Both the position numbers and the translations under genes were made by a program. Positions 52,278 to 60,928 of a stretch of 64,000 bases of DNA are shown here, piece by piece. Within the stretch, counting starts at the first letter, position 1. The number at the start of each line of letters is the position of its first letter. Under the pieces are notes generated by a model. That model was not told the DNA's origin. It saw nothing but the letters and a program-made list of their open reading frames with translations, and did not search any database. This DNA is from an uncultured Gemmiger sp. (GTDB lineage Bacteria; Bacillota; Clostridia; Oscillospirales; Ruminococcaceae), in the NCBI GenBank assembly GCA_944386225.1, contig CALXAH010000003.1, forward strand, positions 110,599-174,598. The letters run 5' to 3'.

Positions 52278-52424
52278 ATGTCTGCTATGCAAAAACAGTC
52301 GGTCGTGGGCAAGGACGTGCCCTTTGAGCGGATCCGCCGGATCACCGGGTACCTGGTGGGCACCATGGACAAGTGGAACGACGCCAAGAAGGCGGAAGAA
52401 CGCGACCGCGTGAAGCATCTGTAA
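52278..52424 (+). CDS. Stand-alone glycyl-radical domain of anaerobic ribonucleotide reductase
   Basis: The 48-residue protein carries ERIRRITGYLVGTMDKW, the class III reductase glycyl-radical motif; Gly24 would hold the radical installed by NrdG. The following NDAKKAEERDRVKH helix is the usual C-terminal end of NrdD chains. It has its own ATG and GAGGAGG site, begins 87 bp after the nrdD stop and ends three bases before the nrdG start. The NrdD body in this operon lacks this part, so this is probably an essential subunit and not a spare part like YfiD/GrcA for pyruvate formate-lyase. Confidence 0.85.
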   Translation: MSAMQKQSVVGKDVPFERIRRITGYLVGTMDKWNDAKKAEERDRVKHL

Positions 52425-52427
52425 GCC

Positions 52428-52937
52428 ATGCGGATTGCAGGACTTGCCCACGACAGCATCGTGGACGGCCCGGGGCTGCGTCTGACGGTGTTTTTTCAGG
52501 GCTGCCATCATCATTGCCCGGGATGCCAGAACCCCGCCACCTGGCCCTTTGAGGGCGGCGAGGAGTGCACCGTGGAGCAGCTGGTGGCGCAGGCAAAGAA
52601 AAGCCCCCTGTGCCGGGGCGTGACCCTGTCGGGCGGGGAACCGTTCGATCAGGCCGCCGAGGCGGCACAGCTGGCCGCGGCACTGAAAGCCGCGGGGTAT
52701 GAGGTGGCCGCCTATACGGGGTTTACCTTTGAGCAGCTGCTGAACGCCGACGAGGATCGCCGGGCGCTGCTGCAGAACCTGGATGTGTTGGTGGACGGGC
52801 CGTTTGTGCAGGCGGAGATGAGCCTGGAACTGCGGTTTCGCGGAAGCCGCAACCAGCGCATCCTGAACGTCCCCGCCAGCCTGGCCGCCGGCCAGGCCGT
52901 CTGGGTCACCGCTCCCCGCTGGGTAGGCGAATCATAA
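52428..52937 (+). CDS. nrdG: Anaerobic ribonucleotide reductase activating protein (radical SAM)
   Basis: NrdG uses a 4Fe-4S cluster and S-adenosylmethionine to form the glycyl radical. The 169-residue protein has the cluster motif CHHHCPGC (CxxxCxxC, about residues 26-33), the GGEPF loop and DVLVDGPF. Length fits the family. It begins three bases after the glycyl-radical piece, its presumed substrate. Confidence 0.96.
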   Translation: MRIAGLAHDSIVDGPGLRLTVFFQGCHHHCPGCQNPATWPFEGGEECTVEQLVAQAKKSPLCRGVTLSGGEPFDQAAEAAQLAAALKAAGYEVAAYTGFTFEQLLNADEDRRALLQNLDVLVDGPFVQAEMSLELRFRGSRNQRILNVPASLAAGQAVWVTAPRWVGES

Positions 52938-52943
52938 ATTGCT

Positions 52944-53141
52944 AATATGGGGGATATAACATATCCCCCATACCCCCAGAAATCGAGGGCCAAATACTTG
53001 GCCCTCAGGATATAATATAAAACAAGGCCGGTGCGTAAACGGATTACGCACCGGCCTTATCTTTTGTCTTATCCCCAGGGCCGGAGTATTCCGGCCCAAT
53101 TTCCGGGGGGCATGGGGGGAATCGTTGATTCCCCCCATATT
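52944..53141. repeat. MITE-like element: two inverted two-hairpin halves around a terminator
   Basis: The ends are inverted copies of AATATGGGGG. The left half has a C/G hairpin (52946-52972), CCCCCAGAAAT and a second hairpin (52985-53006, loop ATAC). The right half is the inverted version: hairpin 53078-53097 (loop GTAT), ATTTCCGGGGGG and hairpin 53112-53138. A 15-bp terminator hairpin lies in the middle. It sits between convergent genes. No open reading frame is inside, so any transposition would depend on another element. Confidence 0.65.
53024..53058. terminator. Bidirectional terminator between nrdG and dnaJ
   Basis: A perfect 15-bp stem (53024-53038 with 53044-53058) with a five-base loop, in the middle of the MITE-like element. 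Confidence 0.7.
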
Positions 53142-53150
53142 GGCCTCTCG

Positions 53151-54320
53151 TTACTTATTGTCGCCCTTCTCAAACTTGTCGCGCAGGTTCTTGAAGAAGC
53201 CTTTGCGCTGTTCGTAGTTGTCGTCCTTGAGGCTGTCCTCAAAGGCTTTCAGGGCGTCGCGCTGGGCGCGGGTGAGCTTTTTGGGGATCTCCACGGTGAC
53301 CTTCACATACTGGTCGCCGCGGCCCCGGCCGCCCAGGTACTGGATACCCTTGCCCCGCAGCCGGAAGGTGGTACCGCTCTGGGTCCCTTCCGGCACGGTG
53401 TACTCCACCTTGCCGTCCACGGTGGGCACCACCACATCGGCGCCCAGCACGGCCTGGCTGTAGGTGATGGGCACCGTGACCCACACGTCGTAGCCGTCCC
53501 GCTCGAACATCGGATCCGGCCGCACGGTCACGATCACGATCACGTCCCCGTTGGGGCCGCCGTTGGTGCCCGCGTCGCCCTGGCCCCGCAGCGCAATGCT
53601 CTGGTCGTCGTTGATACCCGCCGGGATCCGCACCTCCAGGCGCTTCTTCACCGGGGTACGGCCGCTGCCGTGGCAGTGCTCACAGGGGGTCTTGACGATC
53701 TTGCCCTTGCCGCCGCAGCGGGTACAGGGCTGCTGGCTCTGCATCACGCCGAAGGGGGTGCGGGTCTGCCGCACCACATACCCGCGGCCGCCGCAGTCCG
53801 GGCAGGTTTCCGGGCTGGTGCCCTTGGCCGCGCCGCTGCCGCCGCAGTCCGGACAGGTCTCCTGCCGGGTCAATGTAATGGTCTTGGTGCAGCCGTGCAC
53901 CGCCTCCATAAAGCTCAGCACCACGCTGACCCGCTGGTCCGCGCCCTTGCGGGGCGCGTTGGCGTTGGAGGCGCGCTGCCCGCCGCCGAAACCGAAGCCG
54001 CCGCCGAAGATGTCCCCGAAGATATCCCCCAGGTCCACCCCGCCGAATCCGCCGCCGAAGCCTGCCCCGCCGGCGCCCGCGCCGTAGCTCGGGTCCACGC
54101 CGGCAAAGCCGAACTGGTCGTACTTGGCCTTCTTGTCCGGGTCGCTCAGCACCTCGTAGGCCTCGCCTACCTCCTTGAACTTCTCCTCGGCGGTCTTGTC
54201 GCCGGGGTTCAGGTCCGGGTGGTATCTTTTGGCCAGCTTGCGGTAGGCGCTTTTGATCTCAGCTTCGGACGCGCCCTTGGCGATGCCCAAAACCTCATAA
54301 TAATCACGTTTGTCTGCCAT
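53151..54320 (-). CDS. dnaJ: Chaperone DnaJ
   Basis: DnaJ delivers unfolded proteins to DnaK and stimulates its ATPase. The 389-residue protein has a J domain with HPD at residues 34-36, a Gly/Phe-rich linker (about 78-115), four CxxCxGxG zinc motifs (about 140-210) and the C-terminal substrate domains. The start at 54320 follows GGAGAGGT. It is the last gene of the hrcA-grpE-dnaK-dnaJ cluster. Confidence 0.98.
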   Translation of the reverse strand: MADKRDYYEVLGIAKGASEAEIKSAYRKLAKRYHPDLNPGDKTAEEKFKEVGEAYEVLSDPDKKAKYDQFGFAGVDPSYGAGAGGAGFGGGFGGVDLGDIFGDIFGGGFGFGGGQRASNANAPRKGADQRVSVVLSFMEAVHGCTKTITLTRQETCPDCGGSGAAKGTSPETCPDCGGRGYVVRQTRTPFGVMQSQQPCTRCGGKGKIVKTPCEHCHGSGRTPVKKRLEVRIPAGINDDQSIALRGQGDAGTNGGPNGDVIVIVTVRPDPMFERDGYDVWVTVPITYSQAVLGADVVVPTVDGKVEYTVPEGTQSGTTFRLRGKGIQYLGGRGRGDQYVKVTVEIPKKLTRAQRDALKAFEDSLKDDNYEQRKGFFKNLRDKFEKGDNK

Positions 54321-54433
54321 ATACCTCTCCACCTGTCATGCGCCGGACGCATCAGCCCCGCGCGGTGTATATTGACGGGAACAGCCGCCCGGCAAATTCC
54401 GCCGGGCGGCCTTTCTTACCGTTCCTGGTTGGA

Positions 54434-56305
<1,872 letters not shown>

Positions 56306-56365
56306 TCAAAATTGGGTTGTTCTTCTTAGTATATGCTAAAAGGCTGTTCGGCCTTTTATGCCGGT

Positions 56366-56935
56366 TTATTCGGCCACCACAACGGTGGCGTGGCGGATCA
56401 CCCGGTCGCCCAGGCGATAGCCTTTCTGGTATACCTGCACCACGGTGCCGCTCTCCACGCCCTCCTCGGCGGGTACCTGCTGTACCGCCGCGTGCAGGTT
56501 GGGATCGAACGGCTGGCCCTGGGCGGGGATCTCCTCCACCTTGAGGGTGTTCAGGGCGGCGGCCGCCTTGTCCAGGGTCATGGTCACGCCCTTTTTGTAG
56601 TTCTCGTCGGTGGTGGGGGCATTGGCCGCCATCTCCAGCGTGTCCAGGATGCCCAGGATCTGGTTCACCGCAAAGCCCACGCCGTTGTTGAAGGAAGCAT
56701 CCTGCTCCCGGGCGCTGCGCTTGCGGAAGTTGTCGTACTCGGCGGCGGTGCGCAGCAGCTGGTCTTTCAGTTCGGCTGCTTTCTTTTCCGCCGCGTCCAG
56801 CTTTGCCTCCAGCGCCTGCCGGGCGGCTTCGGCCTCGGCGGCCGGCGCCTCGGTTTCCGGTGCTGCCGTTTCGGCGGCCGGGGTTTCCACTTCCTCCGGC
56901 TGCGGGGCGTCGGTGCGCTTGGTTTCTTCGCTCAT
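56366..56935 (-). CDS. grpE: Nucleotide exchange factor GrpE
   Basis: GrpE releases ADP from DnaK. The 189-residue protein has an acidic low-complexity N-terminus, a long coiled coil (about 35-90), and the family core YDNFRKRSARE and HAAVQQVPAEEG with EVYQKGY-like ending VVQVYQKGYRLGDRVIRHA. It overlaps hrcA by 4 bp. Confidence 0.97.
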   Translation of the reverse strand: MSEETKRTDAPQPEEVETPAAETAAPETEAPAAEAEAARQALEAKLDAAEKKAAELKDQLLRTAAEYDNFRKRSAREQDASFNNGVGFAVNQILGILDTLEMAANAPTTDENYKKGVTMTLDKAAAALNTLKVEEIPAQGQPFDPNLHAAVQQVPAEEGVESGTVVQVYQKGYRLGDRVIRHATVVVAE

Positions 56936-57963
56936 GTTGCGTCCTCCTGTAGATTACCGGCCATGCTCTGGCCGAGTTTCAAGGCAAAATAGTCCAGGCC
57001 GGGCATCAGCTTCCGGAACGGCATCCGGGCCGGGCCCACAATCGCCAGCCCGCCCATCAGGCCGCCGCCTGCCAGATACCGTTTGCGGATCACCGACAGC
57101 CCCGGCACCGGATCGCTCAGATCCTCGCCCAGCAGCACGTCGCCCCGCTGCCCGGCGGGGGCACACAGGCGGCAGGCGGTCTCCTCGTCGCCGAAGAGTT
57201 CCAGCACCCGGGCCAGATCGCCGCTCAGTTCGGGCCATTCCAGCAGATGGGCGATGCCCTCCACATGAACCCGGGGCCGGGCGGCCTCCTCCAGCAGATC
57301 GGCCGCCGCCTGCACAACGCCCCACAGCTCCTTGCGGCGGGGGCCCAGGCTCATGGCCAGCTCAGCCAGCAGCGCTTCGGTCAGATCCGGCGGGGACACG
57401 AAGGTCAGGCTCCGGTTCAACAAACCGGCCAGCTGCACCGCGTCGGTGCGGCTCAAGCCCCCTTCCACCCGGGCCACCCGGGTACGGACGCCGCCCGCGC
57501 CGGTTACAGCCAGCACAGCCGCCGAGTACCGGCCCACCTGCACCACCTCAAAGTGGGCGATGCACAGATCCGGCGCGGCGGGGGTGGTGGCCACCACCGT
57601 GTACCCGGCCCAGTCGCTCAGGGCCTTGGCCGCGCTCTGGGTCAGCTTGTCGGGCTCGTAGTCCATCCCGGCGAACAGCCGGTCGATCTTTCGCTTTTCC
57701 GCGGCGGGCAGGGCGGCGGGCGCATCCATGTGATCCAGGTAGTACCGGTAGCCCTTGGCGCTGGGCACCCGCCCGGCGCTGGTGTGGGGCTGTTCCAGCA
57801 ATCCCAGCTTGGTCAGCGCCGCCATCTCGTTGCGCAAGGTGGCACTGGACACGGCGGAATCAAAATACCGGCACAGCAGCCCGCTGCCCACCGGCTCGCC
57901 GTCTATCCCGTACAGGGTAACGACTGCCTGCAGCACCCGGCGCTTTCGGTCGTCCATCGCCAT
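56932..57963 (-). CDS. hrcA: Heat-inducible transcription repressor HrcA
   Basis: HrcA binds CIRCE operators and represses chaperone genes until heat stress. The 343-residue protein has an N-terminal winged helix (about 5-75, VSSATLRNEMAALTKLGLLEQPHTSAGRVPS) and a C-terminal GAF-like dimerisation part ending with LAIVGPARMPF-type sequence. ATG 57963 has a GAGGTGG site; an in-frame GTG at 57972 is less likely. A perfect CIRCE lies 26 bp upstream. Confidence 0.96.
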   Translation of the reverse strand: MAMDDRKRRVLQAVVTLYGIDGEPVGSGLLCRYFDSAVSSATLRNEMAALTKLGLLEQPHTSAGRVPSAKGYRYYLDHMDAPAALPAAEKRKIDRLFAGMDYEPDKLTQSAAKALSDWAGYTVVATTPAAPDLCIAHFEVVQVGRYSAAVLAVTGAGGVRTRVARVEGGLSRTDAVQLAGLLNRSLTFVSPPDLTEALLAELAMSLGPRRKELWGVVQAAADLLEEAARPRVHVEGIAHLLEWPELSGDLARVLELFGDEETACRLCAPAGQRGDVLLGEDLSDPVPGLSVIRKRYLAGGGLMGGLAIVGPARMPFRKLMPGLDYFALKLGQSMAGNLQEDAT

Positions 57964-57988
57964 ATCCGCCACCTCGTTTCGTATCGGT

Positions 57989-58015
57989 TTAGCACTCTTT
58001 ATCCCCGAGTGCTAA
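57989..58015 (-). promoter_or_regulatory. CIRCE operator
   Basis: TTAGCACTC-N9-GAGTGCTAA is a perfect match to the HrcA operator and is an inverted repeat on both strands. It lies between the promoter and hrcA, so the whole chaperone cluster should be under HrcA control. Confidence 0.97.
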
Positions 58016-58019
58016 TCTT

Positions 58020-58047
58020 ATTCTACTCCAAAAGAAGCCGCTGTCAA
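58020..58047 (-). promoter_or_regulatory. Promoter of the hrcA-grpE-dnaK-dnaJ operon
   Basis: TTGACA (58042-58047) and TAGAAT (58020-58025) on the minus strand, 16-bp spacer, immediately upstream of CIRCE. Confidence 0.8.
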
Positions 58048-58175
58048 GACCTCTTTGCAAATTTTTTTCAAGTTTAACAGTTTAGACACAAACCCGCCCC
58101 AGGCCCGGGTTTGCGGGGGCCGCCCGCCCCCGGCGCGGCAGCCCCCGGGGTGAGCGTCGGCAGGGCCTGTCTGTC

Positions 58176-58213
58176 AAAAAGCCCCCGTGGCCGCAAGGGG
58201 CGGGCACGGGGGC
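58176..58213 (-). terminator. Terminator of the DNA glycosylase gene
   Basis: A 9-bp GC stem (58181-58189 with 58205-58213) followed on the minus strand by five T. Confidence 0.8.
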
Positions 58214-58216
58214 AAA

Positions 58217-58735
58217 TCAGGGCTGTAAAAAGGGCAGGATGGCGGTGTATTCCCGCACCAGCCGGTCAAAAGGGGTGGCGCAGTTGGCGGCGCTGGGACT
58301 GGGCAGCCGGTGGGCGGCCAGCCCGGTGCGGGGGTACTGGAACCGGCGGTAGAACCGGTCGGCCGCGGCGCCGGTGGTAAATACGGCCCGGATGGGCGCA
58401 CCGGCCAGGATAGCCCCCAGATCGTTGGGCACCGGGTCCTGGATGGACGCGTCCGACGCACCGGTGATGGTGCAGGCGGCCAGGGTGTCCCACAGGGCGA
58501 TGCGGTGGGCCAGCGCAAAGGCGCGGCGGGCCTCGGGGCCCTGGGGCACCGGCTGGTCAAAGAGGGCGGCCAGCACCGGCCAGAACCGGTTCTGGGGATG
58601 CATATAGTAGAATCCGGCCTGCCGGGAAGCGGGCGAGGGCAGGGTGCCCAGGATGAGCACCCTGCTGTCCGCGTCCCAGACCGGGGCCAGCGGATGGGCT
58701 ACCGGCCCGGCGGCGGCAGAAGATCGGGCAGACAT
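58217..58735 (-). CDS. DNA-deoxyinosine glycosylase (uracil-DNA glycosylase superfamily)
   Basis: The 172-residue enzyme would remove hypoxanthine (deaminated adenine) from DNA. It has ILGTLPSPASRQAGFYYM and HPQNRFWPVL (about 28-57), the motif pattern of the hypoxanthine-DNA glycosylase group, a WDTLAACTITGASDASI stretch near 100, and a C-terminal PSPSAAN motif. ATG 58735 follows AAAGGAGC. It is a single-gene unit. Confidence 0.88.
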   Translation of the reverse strand: MSARSSAAAGPVAHPLAPVWDADSRVLILGTLPSPASRQAGFYYMHPQNRFWPVLAALFDQPVPQGPEARRAFALAHRIALWDTLAACTITGASDASIQDPVPNDLGAILAGAPIRAVFTTGAAADRFYRRFQYPRTGLAAHRLPSPSAANCATPFDRLVREYTAILPFLQP

Positions 58736-58815
58736 GGCATGGCTCCTTTCCGCGCGGAGAGCCTTCCGCGCACTGCCAGCATACCACACCCCCGCCGCCG
58801 GGGCAAGGCCCCGGC

Positions 58816-59358
58816 CTATTCCTCCAGCTGCCGGGCCAGAAAAGCGGCGGAAACCGCCACCACCCTCTCCACCTCGGCACTGGGGCGGGCGTTCTTGTCG
58901 GCGCTGAGCACCGCCACCGCCCCGGCAATATCGCCGCCGCTCAGGATGGGGGCCACCGCCAGCAGATGCCGGTCGGCGCCCTGGCAGGGGAACAGGCAGT
59001 CCTCGGCCCGGCCGCTGTGGCGGTAGGGCGCCCGCTGTTCCATCAGCCGCTCCAGCGGCCGGGACACCGGCTTGTCCTGATAATCCCGTTTTCCCGGCCC
59101 GGCGGCGGCCAGGATCCGTTCCCGGTCGCAGACCAGCGCGGTGGCCGACAGGCTTTTCGCCAGCACCTCGGCGTACAGCCCGGCGCAGTCGTTCAGCTCG
59201 CCCAGCGGCGAATACTTCTTGAAGATCACCTGACCTTCTCCGCCTACATAGATTTCCAGCGGGTCTCCCTGGCGGATATGCTGGGTGCGGCGGATCTCTT
59301 TGGGGATCACCACCCGCCCCAGATCGTCGATACGGCGCACGATGCCGGTTGCTTTCAT
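58816..59358 (-). CDS. spoVT: Stage V sporulation regulator SpoVT
   Basis: SpoVT is a forespore-stage transcription regulator. The 180-residue protein has an N-terminal AbrB-type swapped-hairpin DNA-binding domain (about 1-50: KATGIVRRIDDLGRVVIPKEIRR) and a C-terminal GAF-like domain, the full SpoVT architecture. ATG 59358 follows GGAGGCG. A forespore-type promoter lies at 59417-59447. This suggests that the organism, or its recent ancestor, can form spores. Confidence 0.93.
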   Translation of the reverse strand: MKATGIVRRIDDLGRVVIPKEIRRTQHIRQGDPLEIYVGGEGQVIFKKYSPLGELNDCAGLYAEVLAKSLSATALVCDRERILAAAGPGKRDYQDKPVSRPLERLMEQRAPYRHSGRAEDCLFPCQGADRHLLAVAPILSGGDIAGAVAVLSADKNARPSAEVERVVAVSAAFLARQLEE

Positions 59359-59416
59359 AGCCAAACGCCTCCGTCTGCGCGCCCCGCCGGGGCGGGGGCG
59401 CGGTGTGTTTTGGATT

Positions 59417-59447
59417 TAGTATCCTCTGCCCCGCCCCGGTTTATGCA
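59417..59447 (-). promoter_or_regulatory. Forespore (sigma-G type) promoter of spoVT
   Basis: On the minus strand TGCATA (59442-59447), an 18-bp spacer and GATACTA (59417-59423). This matches the sigma-G consensus (TGMATA-N18-CATACTA) except for one base. SpoVT is sigma-G controlled in Bacillus, which supports the call. Confidence 0.7.
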
Positions 59448-59468
59448 GGCGGATTGCATCCCGGCAGC

Positions 59469-59506
59469 AAAAACGCGCCGCCCGGCGGGGAATACCGGGC
59501 AGCGCG
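59469..59506 (-). terminator. Terminator of the RCC1/von Willebrand operon
   Basis: A 12-bp stem with one mismatch (59474-59485 with 59495-59506) followed by five T on the minus strand. Confidence 0.75.
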
Positions 59507-59532
59507 CCTGTTCTGTATTTTTAGACGGTCTG

Positions 59533-59566
59533 GTTTTCCACAAAAATCGGATTCTCTGTGGAAAAC
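59533..59566. repeat. GTTTTCCACA-N14-TGTGGAAAAC inverted repeat (copy 2)
   Basis: Arms 59533-59542 and 59557-59566 are the same ten bases, in the same orientation and with the same 14-bp spacer length as at 22363-22396. It lies between the stop codon of the RCC1-TPR gene and its terminator. Confidence 0.7.
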
Positions 59567-60928
59567 TCAGGCCAGCGGGGCGGGGGCCGTATCCCCATCC
59601 GCCCAGTACTGTACCTCTCCGGTGCGCAGCTCCAGCACCACGCCTTCGCCCTGGCGGTACAGGGCTTCCACCGGGCTGGCGGTGCTCACCGGGGTGCACT
59701 GCCCGCCCGCAGCCAGGTACAGGGTACCCGCCGCGTCGGTCAGCAGCAGGCCGCTTTCGCTCTGGGCCAGCTGCCGCACCGCAAAGTCCGGCTGCACCCG
59801 GCCGCTCTCCAGCGCCGTCCAGCCTTCCGGCAGTTCCACGCTGTACCGGTTGCTGCCGATGCCGCCGTCCGCGGCCAGCCACACCGCGCCGCCGTCCGGC
59901 CCCAGGCCGAACCGCAGCACATCCTCCGCCACGCGGGTCCAGGTATAGGGATCGCCGGCGCTGCTGGTGTACAGCCCGCCGTCCGCCGACAGCAGCCAGA
60001 CCGTTTCGCCGCTGCTCTCCAGCTGGATCACGGTGGCAAACCGGCTTACCGGCTCCAGCTGTCCGCCGGTCTCGCTGCCGGACTGCCACAGGCTGCCGTC
60101 GGTGCGCAGCACCAGCAGATGGCCGGTGGTGCCTGCCGCCGCGGCCACATCGCCGGTATCGGTCAGGCAGGTCCAGCCGGTACGGGTGGTGCCGTCGGCG
60201 TAGGCAAGGCCCATCTGGCCCCAGCGGTTTTCACCGGCCGCCCACAGGTTGCCCGCCTCGTCCAGCGCCAGGCTGGTGCGGCCCGCGCACCAGACCCGCG
60301 CCGCCGTGCCGTTAAATCCGGCATCCGCCAGCGGCTGGGCCTCCGTCTGTTCCGGCGCGGCGGCCAGCGCCACGCCCAGCTGCCCCAGGCTGTTGGACCC
60401 GGCGCTGAGCACCTGGCCGTTTTTCAGCACCAGGCGCTGGTCGGTGCCCACGCCATAGGAATGGGGCTGGTCAAAATAGGCCGCCAGCACCTGTTGCAGC
60501 AGATCGTAGTATTCGTCCCGGTCGGTGGAATCGATCAGCTCCCGGATCAGCCGGATCACCCGTTCCCACTCGCCCGCGTCGGTGTAGATGTCGATCAGGG
60601 TGTCGCTGATCTCCTCATCGGGCACGGGGCCCTGGTTCAGATCCTCCAGCATCTGCCCGGCAAACTGGTATTCGCCGGTACCCGCGTAGGCCTTGGCCAG
60701 ACCAATGTGGGCCTCCTTGCTGACGGGATCGGTGCGGATGGCGTTGTTGAAGGCCAGGATGGCCGCGTTGTAGTTCATGTCGGTCAGGTACTGCTGCCCC
60801 AGAGACAGCTGCCGCGCCACGCTGGCCGCGCCCCACAGGCTGTTTACCACCAGGTAGATCAGCAGCGCCGCTGCCAGGCAGAGCACCGGCAGCAGCAGCG
60901 GGCCTTTATTCCTGCGGAACCGTTCCAT
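59567..60928 (-). CDS. Membrane-anchored TPR and RCC1-repeat protein
   Basis: The 453-residue protein has one membrane anchor (about 10-32), a TPR-like helical region (about 35-150: LSLGQQYLTDMNYNAAILAFNNAI) and a C-terminal RCC1/BLIP-II-type beta-propeller (about 155-453) with repeats such as VLSAGSNSLGQLG, LWAAGENRWGQMG and LWQSGSETGGQLE. Both domains bind proteins; there is no catalytic motif. Its start overlaps the end of the von Willebrand gene by 23 bp, so they are probably made together. Confidence 0.85.
   Translation of the reverse strand: MERFRRNKGPLLLPVLCLAAALLIYLVVNSLWGAASVARQLSLGQQYLTDMNYNAAILAFNNAIRTDPVSKEAHIGLAKAYAGTGEYQFAGQMLEDLNQGPVPDEEISDTLIDIYTDAGEWERVIRLIRELIDSTDRDEYYDLLQQVLAAYFDQPHSYGVGTDQRLVLKNGQVLSAGSNSLGQLGVALAAAPEQTEAQPLADAGFNGTAARVWCAGRTSLALDEAGNLWAAGENRWGQMGLAYADGTTRTGWTCLTDTGDVAAAAGTTGHLLVLRTDGSLWQSGSETGGQLEPVSRFATVIQLESSGETVWLLSADGGLYTSSAGDPYTWTRVAEDVLRFGLGPDGGAVWLAADGGIGSNRYSVELPEGWTALESGRVQPDFAVRQLAQSESGLLLTDAAGTLYLAAGGQCTPVSTASPVEALYRQGEGVVLELRTGEVQYWADGDTAPAPLA

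Noticed and set aside
52188-52280. nrdD split caused by a single frameshift or stop
   Set aside because: The two parts are separated by 87 bp of non-coding sequence with a new ribosome site and ATG; no one-base change joins them into a normal protein.
54383-54409. Hairpin between dnaK and dnaJ as a terminator
   Set aside because: It has a strong stem but no T run on the minus strand, and dnaJ is normally co-transcribed with dnaK; it may be an RNA processing site.
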